Shown here one piece after another: positions 12,959 through 21,912 of a stretch of DNA of 64,000 nucleotides. The notes under the pieces are model-generated. The model saw only the letters and a list, made by a program, of their open reading frames with translations. It was not told the origin of the DNA and searched no databases. The number at the start of each line of letters is the position of its first letter. The first letter of the stretch is position 1. The position numbers were made by a program, and so were the translations under genes. Source of the stretch: Sacculina carcini (Eukaryota > Arthropoda > Thecostraca > Sacculinidae); assembly GCA_916048095.2 (NCBI GenBank), contig OU696576.1, positions 2,087,501 through 2,151,500 of the forward strand, given 5' to 3'.

Positions 12959-14373
12959 TCTTTATTGTTCCATGTGTGTCAAATGTGCACACTGTCTTAT
13001 TGTATTTACATTTGCCAATTATATGAATGCCATTATATCACTGTCACTGTATTACCACGAGAAAATATTATAGCGTTAAAAGTATATTAGTACTTGAGCA
13101 AATGATGTTGGGAAATGATGTTAAGTTATACATATATTTTGGAAGCATTCGATGACAATGCTTAGTCATTTTTCATCAATTTTATTTGTGTTTGTTGCGT
13201 GTTTGAGTTCTGAATTAGTCTGCACGACGGGCAGCTATAAATTTTAGGCGGTTGAGGACAAACATTTTATCAAAATTTAGATATAAATTTCACATTTATA
13301 CTTTTATATTGTCCAAAACTCCCCTATGGGTTTGGTTTTCTCTTTCTATTTGCATTCCTTTTGAAACATGAATTGAATTGAATATGAATTTTATCTTCTG
13401 AATTGTTCCGCACGACGGGCGGGCAAAAATATGAGGCGGATTGACTGAATAATATTTCGTCAATTTTTTTTTAATAAGAATTTGCAAATTCAGAACAAGA
13501 ATTTTCTATTGGTTTAGATTTTACAATTTAGAGTTTTCTATTTCACTGGCTTTTTGCTTTTATATATGCATTAATTTTGTTTTATTAATTCTTCCGCACG
13601 ACGAACGGGTTTAAACATTCAATTTCACCGTGTGGAATGAATCCATATACAAAACTCACGGGCTTGACTTCAAGATCCAGATTCACTCATGAAAATGTGA
13701 ATTAAATTATGTATATTTAAATCGCATTATGCAATAGATGTGAATTTAGCTGTGTTACAGTTTGGTTTCTATACTATATTGTCGGGCTGCGAGAATAGTA
13801 TTGATGGGCCGCGTGTTTGAGACCACTGGCGTAGATATTCTCAAGTTCCTGATTACAAATTATGATTAAGTCAGTTTATTTTGTGATCACAAACTAATAA
13901 GTTATATCATCATAGATTAGGCTGGGTTAGGTAAAGATGGGATGGTTTGGTTGGGTTTGGTAGGTTTGGCTCAGGTTCTATTGGGCTTAAACTTAGCAGA
14001 AAATATGATAATTTTTAGCAGTACATATTATAGCGGGAAGAGTAGAACAGTAATCGAGCAAAAGATGTTGGGAAATGAAGCTAAAAATATATTTGGAAAC
14101 ATTCTGATGACAAGTTTCCATCATTTTTAATTGCGTTTGTTTCGTGTTTGACCTCTGAATTATTCCGCGCGACGGGCGGGTTTAAATATGAGGCGGGTTG
14201 AGGGAAAAAATTATTTCAAAATGAAAATAAAACTAAATAAATTTTGACTTTTCCATTGGCTAAGATTTTCATGAGTTTACTTTTTTATTTTCATTTACGG
14301 TATATTTTATGAATATAATATGAATTTTATTGTATGAATTTTATATCCGCACAACGGGCGGGTGTTAATGCTA

Positions 14374-14374
<1 letters not shown>
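12959..14374 (+). repeat. Helitron-like repeat E4, plus orientation, CTAG end
   Basis: This unit is in the opposite orientation to those at 2-10 kb. The hairpin motif appears as ccgcacgacgggcgg near 13212, 13407, 13594 and 14166. The terminal copy at 14347-14361 is followed by nine bases and CTAG at 14371-14374, abutting (TA)n. The interior at 13730-13830 contains the ggccgcgtgtttgagacc phrase (a hAT MITE remnant) that is also found at 7950 and 35140. No coding sequence is visible. Confidence 0.6.

Positions 14375-14428
<54 letters not shown>
14375..14428. repeat. (TA)n microsatellite
   Basis: A pure TA run sits between the CTAG terminus of the Helitron-like repeat and the ribozyme-bearing PLE-like unit. 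Confidence 0.95.
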
Positions 14429-14432
<4 letters not shown>

Positions 14433-14632
14433 TTATGCGTAATATACTTCAGGGTGTGTTCAAGGAAATAGTCACGAGGTTTTGTCATATATGTAGCACA
14501 ATATGGAGATATCACTAACGGTTTTGCATTTGAATCACTGATCTGTTTATAGTCACTGACGAAGGTCTCAAGACCGAAACGTTTGACAAAAAGTGGCAGT
14601 CATTTGTGTTTTCTTTTCTTTCTTCATATCTA
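14429..14632 (+). mobile_element. 200-bp ribozyme-bearing PLE-like unit between TA tracts
   Basis: A unit of about 205 bp, flanked by TA tracts, carries a hammerhead ribozyme at 14552-14587. An almost identical copy lies inverted at about 43108-43304, again bounded by TA tracts, beside a Penelope-like element. It has no reading frame. It is best explained as a solo terminal segment (pLTR-like) of a Penelope-like element, or as a small non-autonomous retrozyme-like RNA. Confidence 0.6.
14552..14587 (+). ncRNA. Hammerhead ribozyme (canonical core)
   Basis: All hammerhead parts are visible in order. The stem I 5' strand is GTCA (14552-14555) and the core is CTGACGA (14556-14562). Stem II is GGTC-TCAA-GACC (14564-14575). 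Then come GAA plus A15.1 (14576-14579), a minimal self-complementary stem III ACGT (14579-14582), cleavage-site nucleotide T14583 and stem I 3' strand TGAC (14584-14587). Stem I and stem II pair perfectly. The very short stem III is typical of hammerheads in Penelope-like elements, which are thought to act as dimers. The cleavage triplet is GTT rather than the optimal GTC. Confidence 0.8.
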
Positions 14633-15537
14633 TATATATAAAAGAGATCCTCTGTCTGTGTGTGTGTCTGTCTGTCTATGTGTCCCACCCTCCTTGGTTC
14701 ATATTCTATCAGCTAATACTCGGCCACCACTGAACGTATTCGCTAACAATTTGTACCATCACGTTGAAAATGTTCTTGACTATACTTTACACTACATTTT
14801 CAATTTTAAAAATAGAACAAAAAAAGTTATGGCGGTGGAAAGACAAAATGAACCCTGAAAAATGCGAAAATTTTGGTCAATATTCTGCCATCGAGATCTC
14901 CTAAACCAGAAATGCTACAGCAATAAAGATTATACCACTGTGTAGAAAATTTTCCGTTCTGCAAGATAAATTATAATTTATATATAAAAATTAAATATAA
15001 AGTATCTAAAAATGACAAAATTTCAATCTACATTAAAAATTATATTTATACTCCACGCGTCCGATTTTCTTTACTTTTTTCTCTATTCCTCAAAAACTAA
15101 TTATCACATATCTAATTAATTAATACCATCATACGGTATAATATTTTATTTTCCAAAGTGTATCTGAAGGAAGTTACGGCGGTGTAAAGTCAAAATGTCA
15201 TGTTGCCAATTTAAAAGCTATTATGCGCACTTGCGATTACACATGAATATACACTGATTTAATTTCACTGAGGTCCAATCACAATTTACGCACTTGTGAT
15301 TACACAGGAATATACTACTGTGTAGAGAATTTTGTGTTCTACAAGATAGGCTATAATTTATACCCACAAATGATACAAGAAATGTGTAAAATTCTCAAAT
15401 ACATCCAAAATTACACTTGAACACCGGGCAACTAAGATTTAATCATTTTTCTACTATTTCTCAGTAAATATTTGTTACACATAAAAATAAATTATACCAT
15501 CATGCTAGAAATCTTGTTTTCTATACCATTTACAATT

Positions 15538-15697
15538 TGATTTGAGAAAAGTGAAAATAGAATTGAGAAAAGTGAAAATAGATTTGGGAAAAGTGAAATT
15601 AGATTTGAGAAAAGTGAAATTAGAATTGAGAAAAGTGAAATTAGATTTGAGAAAAGTGAAATTAGAATTGAGAAAAGTGAAAATAGAATTGATCCAT
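15538..15697 (+). repeat. 21-bp minisatellite forming left terminal inverted repeat
   Basis: Seven to eight tandem units of about 21 bp alternate between gagaaaagtgaaattagatt and gagaaaagtgaaaatagaat types. It is the inverted partner of 17887-18050. Because the period is a multiple of three, it gives a heptad-like open frame (LRKVKIE repeats), which is not evidence of a protein. Confidence 0.9.
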
Positions 15698-16062
15698 GTT
15701 ATTTCACACATTATGAGTATTCATTTGAAATGTTTAGAAGTGTTACATAAAATTACGTGATATATTAATTATTTAAGCTATAAGGTCACTATTGTGCTCT
15801 CCAGTGCATTTAAATATGTATAACAAATTATTTAATTATATTCAATTCAATTACAATACAGATATGTAATACTTAATATGTACTATACAATTATGTGCAA
15901 TGATATGTACTATGTACTACAATTTTAATACATATATGTACCGTACATGTGCTTACTTTATGAGGAATTCTATCAGCCAATATATCATTGTCAGCGATTT
16001 TGCATAGAGCCACTGTTCTCGGAGAGCATTCGCAAGCAAAGCGTGCACACACGTGTACACAT

Positions 16063-16150
<88 letters not shown>
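16063..16150. repeat. (CA)n microsatellite
   Basis: An uninterrupted CA run lies inside the Tc1/mariner element. The histidine/threonine and cysteine/valine frames across it are artefacts. Confidence 0.97.
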
Positions 16151-16869
16151 CTACAGAAACAACAATTTCAGAGACGGTACAATCCAGCTTATGGCAAGTG
16201 TTAAGGCATCACGTGCGAATAGCGCTTGTCGTTGCTAGCCATCTTTACTATGTTCAATAATGTACAGTATATTTTTGTATATTGTGTCTATTTGTTTGTG
16301 CGAGGTAGTGTGAGTGTATGTATGTTGTATGCACGTGTTATGAGCGAGCGCAGCATTTCCAAGGAGTGAACTCGCTGGTGTGGGGATGCAGGGGGTGGGG
16401 CAGTGCGCGCCTAGGGCAGTTGTTTGCGCACAACGTTCGTTTGTGTTTGTTAGTGAAGGTGTTTTAGTGGGCCATGCTGCGTTGTGATTGTGTTGAGTGG
16501 TGATATCTTGCCTTTTCGCTTGAATTCAAGTACACGCGTTGTTTGAATTCAAATAGCATTGAAACGTCACGCCAGCTGATGAACGGAAAATAATCAAGGG
16601 AACAAGCAGACACAAGCAGTACAAAATTAATTAAACAAGAAATCTCGACGAGGTCTTCTCCGCGGAACGCTGCAGCGTAGTAACGCTCTACCCGATTGGC
16701 GTAGCTCTGCAGGTGCGTTGTATGATACAACGCACTGGATACGACTTGTATCCATGTGGTTGATCGTCTCGAGAACGACCGTCTCCAGCAGTTGCATCCT
16801 GCTCGGTAATGGACGGGCCGGCGTTGTCTCAAGTCATGGCCAGCACATCGGGCATTTTCTCCCTTAGAC

Positions 16870-17713
16870 TTTTTTTCACGTGGCTCTTTATTGAGCTCCA
16901 TGAAAGCTCGATAGGACTGAGCAGGTACGAGTAGGGGGTCTTTCTGAGCAGCTAAATGTCCTGCTGCTCCTCAAACACTGCCACCAGTGGACTGTGTGCT
17001 GGGGCGTTGTCAAAAATTACCGTGGGGCGATCGATTCCAGCTTGGCGACACTGCTCCACCAGACACTGAAAGCATTCAGCACAGCTCTCCTTGTTGAACG
17101 AGCCCCGCCTGGTGGACATGAGGACGAGTATTGTTGTTGCCATGGTGCCAATGATGTGCAGATTGGTGCCTTTGCTGGCCGGGAGAACCACAGCAGCTCT
17201 GGTCCCCACTTTTGACCGTCCTTGGTTGCGCTTGCAGAACAAATTGAAGTTCGTCTCATCCACCCACAATGGTGTGCGACCATCGGACCGAATACGGAAG
17301 AGTTCCTCCATGTATTCGGCCCTTTTTCGCTTATTGTCGGCGTTGCTCATGCGATCATTCGTCGGTCGCAATGCTTTCAGCGACAACAACTCCCCGTCAA
17401 GCCAGTTCCTGATTGTGTTCAGGCACACCTGATATACATGCTGCGAGTGGATGATGAGCTGCAGGTCTGTCAGAGTGAGTGACGGCGTTTTTTCAACCGC
17501 TGATATTATTGTGTTAATCATTTGTGGCGTTTTTTCACGCGATTGCCTCCCCGGTGTTTTGGGCAATCCTCGTTGGATTTCAGCCAGTGAAAGACCGTTT
17601 TTATGTTAACACCGAGTGTTTTAGCCACATTCTTCCAATCCCTTTCGTTTCTACACGCATCCATAATTCGTTTGCGATTATTTAAACTGATTTTGTTGTA
17701 CTTAATGGCTGTT
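16870..17713 (-). pseudogene. Tc1/mariner-like (DDE) transposase, broken
   Basis: The reading starts with a helix-turn-helix segment in one frame (NRKRIMDACRNERDWKNVAK, then TLGVNIKTVFHWLKSN) at about 17710-17570. It shifts frame near 17550 into the 204-residue frame 17566-16952. That frame has a second DNA-binding helix region, the first catalytic aspartate in LWVDETNFNL and the second in VIFDNAPAH. An in-frame TAG at about 16949-16951 interrupts the protein. The same frame continues to YLLSPIELSW, which supplies the third acidic residue, 33 residues after the second aspartate. The IS630/Tc1/mariner superfamily is clear from the DxTNFNL, FDNAPAH and PIE-W motifs. At least one frameshift and one stop make it non-functional. 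Confidence 0.85.
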
Positions 17714-17886
17714 TACACGTATTGTGGAATCACTGCTAATGTCTGATTATGATATTTCAATGAATTTCTGTTCAATAAAGATATTAGAGATGTTACAAGA
17801 TTCTCAGTTTATTATTTTTTAAACAAATATATGAAATAAATTTGCATTTTCGGGTTATAAGGATAATTTGTATGTTTGCAATAACA

Positions 17887-18050
17887 TGGATCAATTCTAT
17901 TTTCACTTTTCTCAATTCTAATTTCACTTTTCTCAATTCTAATTTCACTTTTCTCAATTCTAATTTCACTTTTCTCAAATCTAATTTCACTTTTCTCAAA
18001 TCTATTTTCACTTTTCTCAATTCTATTTTCCCTTTTCTCAAATCAAATTG
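17887..18050 (-). repeat. 21-bp minisatellite forming right terminal inverted repeat
   Basis: Tandem tcacttttctcaattctaat units are the inverted counterpart of the left terminal array. Order and sequence variants of the units differ a little between the two ends, so the arms have diverged or exchanged units. Confidence 0.9.
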
Positions 18051-18590
18051 CAAATGGTATAAAATACGGTATAATTTCTAATTTTCAAATTTTCTAATTA
18101 TTTCATTTTTCTGTTATTTCTCAGAAACTATTTGTCACACATTAAAATAAGTTATACCATCGTGCTGGAAATTTTGCTTTCTACAATGCGCTTAATTTTT
18201 CGTTTTCCAAAGTGTATCTGAAGGAAGTTACGGTAAAGTCAAAAGGACGTATTGCCAATTTGACAGCTATTATGCGCACTTGCGATTACAGTCTTGTGTC
18301 AGCTGTGATTGTGTTCGGACGTGTCTCAATGTGTTTAGTTCATTGAACCTGAACTTGAACCTGTGCAGTGGCGGATAGCGAAATCGTGTGGTGGTGTTTG
18401 TGGTGAAACTGTGTTCGTGTGGTGAAACTGTGTGTGTGTTCGACCGGTTGGCGGTGGAACCTAGTGCTCCAGCAGACTGGCGTGGAACCTAGTGGTTCAG
18501 GGGACTATGTGCGGACTGGCCTGTCTAAAGATAAGTCCTGGTATTGCTCACTAGATATTGTTATTGTCAGAGAAGCTACTTTGTAGAAGT

Positions 18591-18863
18591 ATGTCAGGGA
18601 AAGGATATAGGCAAAATCAAAAGAAAGGCGAGAACGTTGATATAAATGTGGAAACAAATGCTGCAAGAATTGATGAGATGCAAGAAGAAATTGGTCAATT
18701 GAGAGAAAAGATCGACTCATTGATGACGATAGAGCCAGAGATGGAATGCGTTCGAACGGAGAACAAGAAAATTATGAACGAAAACAAAATGTTGAAGGAG
18801 CAGCTCTCTCTGCTGAAGAATGAGAATGCGGAGCTCAGGAAGAGAATGAGCTCCACTGAAGAG
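18591..18863 (+). pseudogene. LINE C ORF1, N-terminal coiled-coil part
   Basis: From ATG 18591 the frame encodes a basic N-terminus followed by a heptad-rich coiled coil: MQEEIGQLREKIDSLM, then NENKMLKEQLSLLKNENAEL. Coiled coils followed by an RRM-like domain are normal in ORF1 proteins of CR1/Jockey-like LINEs and serve RNA binding and trimerisation. The frame is interrupted at about 18864, where the (CAA)n tail of the nested minus-strand LINE begins. It resumes at about 26453. An earlier in-frame ATG at 18558 is possible. Confidence 0.75.
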
Positions 18864-19233
18864 ACAACAACGACAACAACGTGTATTTGCTATAGCGCCG
18901 GTAAAACACAAGCGCGAAAAGGGAAAACATCAATTGAGATAAAACGACAATTGTAAAGAATATGGGAGAAATGAGCAAGTAAAAGAAAGAGAAGTCACAA
19001 AACAACCAAAATGGGTAAATAGCAAGCACAAGCACAAAGGGCACAGTTCCAAAAAATCAAGTGGTATGTTCGAACAATAAAATCGACAGAGAATTATTAC
19101 AGAGAACATTCACAATAGAATAAATAAAACAGCAAGGAAGGAAAGGAAGCAGTAACTGTGCTCAAGACAGGGAAAAATAAGTCAACAAGGAGAATTGAAA
19201 CAATCATGAAACGGAGAAATAGTTCAAACAATA

Positions 19234-20394
19234 TCACAGAGAGGCGAAAGGAGAGAGAGAGTGAGAGACGGGATCAAATGAAATGTCAAAAAGGTACAGG
19301 CGAAGCCGATGGCGGAATGACCGAAATGAAGAGGCGCGGGTGATATGAGAGGGAAGAGAATTATACAAGCGAGGGGCGTAAAAGAAGAACGATTTAGAGG
19401 ACCAGGAAGATTCATTAGATGCACGAGGACAAGCGAGAGGAAGAGGGCGACGAGAGGAGTGTGAGTCAGTTGGAGACAAAAGATTAGCAAGATAAGAAGG
19501 TTGGTGAGGATCATGCAGAAGCTTGTAAATGAGACAGCAAAAATGAATTCATGGGATGATAGGAAGCCAGTGGAGTTGAAAAAGTAGGTGAGACGTGTGG
19601 CGAGAAAAGGTAGGATGAAAGACAAATCGACAAGATTGGTTGATCACACGCTGAAGGATTAAGAGATGAGAACGAGGAGCACTAAAGTAAAGCGAGTTGC
19701 AGTAGTCTAACCTGGGGAAAATGAGAGTATGAACAAGAGTGATGGCGGAATTTTGATCAAGATAGGGACGTATAGGGTAGAGAGAGCGCAGAATAAGACG
19801 ACAAGTGCGGGCGACAGAAACGATATTGTCAAAGCAGGAGAGCGAAGAGACAAAGATAGAGCCGAGATTGCGAACAGCAGTTGAGATAGGAAATGGGAGA
19901 AGAGGAGGTGAAATACGAGGTGGATGGAGGACGATGAACTCAGACTTAGAAGTATTCAAGTACAGCTGCCGAGAGGCGGCCCATGAGGAAATTTCAGAAA
20001 GTATATCAGAGAGAAAGGAGGGAGTATCAGGACTGACAGGAATGAGGAATCGGATGTCATCGGCATAGATTTTGAAAGTAATGGAATGTTTTCGAAGAAC
20101 AGGGCAAAGGGAAGACATATAAAGATTAAATAATAGTGGGCCAAGGACGGAACCTTGGGGAGCACCAGATCGAAGAGGGAAGTGAGCAGAGGTAGAGGAA
20201 TTTAAGTCAACTGAGTAGGTACGATCAGTGAGGTAAGATTTCAGAAGAGAAAGGGCGGAAGAAGATAGACCCAAACAGGAAAGATCGCGAATAATAATAG
20301 GGTGACTAACAAGATCAAAAGCCGAGGACAGATCAAGTAATACCAAGAGGACAGATTGACGGTAGGAGAAGTGTGAAAGGGTATCATTACACAA
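19234..20394 (-). pseudogene. Family A LINE RT palm/thumb and C-terminus
   Basis: Frame 20394-19549 encodes LDLSSAFDLV, SGAPQGSVLGPLLFNLY and the catalytic YADD (KIYADDIRF), then thumb. A shifted frame 19479-19234 encodes the C-terminal KSFFFYAPRLYNSLPSHI block. The N-terminal RT motifs lie across the LTR insertion at 25.2-26.2 kb. Catalytic aspartates are intact, but at least one frameshift is present and the join with the upstream half also seems damaged (20395-20442). Confidence 0.85.
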
Positions 20395-20442
20395 GGAAAT
20401 AAGTACAGATCAAGGAATCACGGGTCAAGGAATTTAGAGATG

Positions 20443-20616
20443 TGTAGTAGAGTCAGATGACAGCAGCACCACGTTTCACCTGTATTTTCATGCACCAGCG
20501 CTCAGCAATCAAACACCATCCTTCCACAGACAACGCACACATTCAACTCCCCCTGCACCGGCTTCTCATGACCATCGCACACAAGCACACATCAACATAC
20601 ATGTAAATGCACACAT

Positions 20617-20677
<61 letters not shown>

Positions 20678-20836
20678 ACTACCTGCCACAACGCTCAAAT
20701 GCAAGTCGAGCCGAGTCAGCAAGCTGACGCTGCAAACATGCACACACTCGCACACAGACATACATATGCACGCGAATACGACACTCACTCACACCACTCT
20801 GGCTAGATATGCAGCACTCTAATATACTAACGCACA
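20443..20836 (-). repeat. 3' LTR
   Basis: A 394-bp direct repeat of 24820-25183. It has TGT and ACA ends and contains a CA microsatellite (about 20623-20675) longer than that of the partner, which accounts for most of the length difference. Confidence 0.93.
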
Positions 20837-20976
20837 CTCTCCCCTGATTATATACAAATCACAAAAAACGCAAGTTAACACAGGACAATAGGGGTAAGAA
20901 GAAAAGAAGCCCAACATGAACATCAAAAGAACAAACCACAAAACCGAACATTCGTGTCAAATAGTCATGACAACAA

Positions 20977-21912
20977 TCATCGGACGGCGCGCTGCCGCTT
21001 CTCAATCAGCCTCGCTGATCTGCGGGGCTGAAAACCCGATAAAGCGTCACATTCCTCGCGACTCCGTCGATGAGGCAGAGTGATGAACATTTCATCATTC
21101 GCGTTGTCATCTGGAACTTCTGGTTTTTCAGCCTCGTTATGAGACTGATCACGAGGTCGCAGATCGCGCACGTGGCGCGGAACGTTATCCACCTCCACAG
21201 ATTGATGCGAAACCACACCAGTGACCACACCCTTACCGTATCTCTGATCACATCGCACGTTTGGTGGTTTCACCCACACCAAGTCTCCCTTCTTGTACAC
21301 ACAATCTTCTGATTCGCCCGTCAGCGTTGAAACCTTATCAATGCCTCGCATTCTGACTGTGTATTTGTACAGTTCAGCGGCTGGACAACTGTCTGATCCG
21401 CTACCACGCGGCGTCACGTTATACAAGTATACTGCCTCGGCCAGAGAACACCCTTTTCTAGCCGCTATAACCTTCACGGTGCGATGGTTACGCTCCACCA
21501 CCCCGTTACCACTTGGTACATACGCACACCTGAACCTCAGTCTGACTCCCCATCTTTCAGCAAAAGCCGCGAAGAGCTTACTTCTGAAAGCCGTATCGTT
21601 ATCGCCGAAAAGCTCTTCCGGAGGTCCACGCTCGCAGAAAACACTCTCAAGTTGCTCGATGACACACCGTTTTGCATGCGCAACGGCCGCCATATTGCAA
21701 ACCGTGACGGTCCACAATCCACCATGGTCAAGCACGACAATCCTTTCCAGTGGGTAATGTCGATAGCAACGCGTTGCCACACGCGCTCCACCTCCAGATG
21801 ACCAGATCTCCATTTTGCCGGCGCTGGATCTACCGATTGACATATTTGGCACCGCTTTAGAGCCTCCCGTACCTCTCGCGAGCTCACATTCCGTCGCGTC
21901 CGTCTGACACAC
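20977..21912 (-). CDS. LTR element integrase, catalytic core and C-terminus
   Basis: The frame carries the rest of the integrase core. GDNDTAFRSKLFAAFAERWG provides the second aspartate and SGNGVVERNHRTVKV the catalytic glutamate about 35 residues on. It is followed by a basic C-terminal region with a small beta-rich segment (KKGDLVWVKPPNVRCDQRYG, then GVVTGVV), typical of retroviral-type integrases that join cDNA to chromosome. It overlaps the end of the long pol frame in another frame. The first aspartate (VAIDITH) is in the long frame, so a functional integrase would need a frame change at about 21680. Either this is a disabling frameshift or a sequence error. Confidence 0.8.
   Translation of the reverse strand: MCQTDATECELARGTGGSKAVPNMSIGRSSAGKMEIWSSGGGARVATRCYRHYPLERIVVLDHGGLWTVTVCNMAAVAHAKRCVIEQLESVFCERGPPEELFGDNDTAFRSKLFAAFAERWGVRLRFRCAYVPSGNGVVERNHRTVKVIAARKGCSLAEAVYLYNVTPRGSGSDSCPAAELYKYTVRMRGIDKVSTLTGESEDCVYKKGDLVWVKPPNVRCDQRYGKGVVTGVVSHQSVEVDNVPRHVRDLRPRDQSHNEAEKPEVPDDNANDEMFITLPHRRSREECDALSGFQPRRSARLIEKRQRAVR

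Larger units (their letters stand above)
15524..18059 (-). mobile_element. Tc1/mariner-type DNA transposon with minisatellite inverted termini
   Basis: The element is bounded by TA target duplications (15522-15523 and 18060-18061). Its ends are inverted repeats that start TACCATTT(A/G)CAATTTG. Each end continues into about eight copies of a 21-bp unit (ttgagaaaagtgaaattaga with variants), at 15538-15697 on the left and inverted at 17887-18050 on the right, before atccatgttatt. The flanking Helitron-like repeat reads through if the element is removed. It contains a defective transposase on the minus strand and a long CA microsatellite. Length is 2536 bp. Non-transposase DNA at 15.7-16.06 and 16.15-16.87 kb has no recognisable gene. 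Confidence 0.9.

Noticed and set aside
15538..15697. Regular repeats resembling a CRISPR array
   Set aside because: Units are contiguous with no unique spacers, in an animal genome, and are part of transposon ends.
15542..15711. Open frames with seven-residue repeats (LRKVKIE/NFTFLNS) on both strands
   Set aside because: They arise because the transposon terminal minisatellite has a 21-bp period. The same frames appear at the other end inverted; there is no start context and no homology.
15891..16260. Several Cys/Val and His/Thr repeat proteins
   Set aside because: They are translations of a CA microsatellite.
16464..16901. 145-residue minus frame within the Tc1/mariner element
   Set aside because: Its first residues overlap, out of frame, the transposase end; the rest has no homology I recognise.
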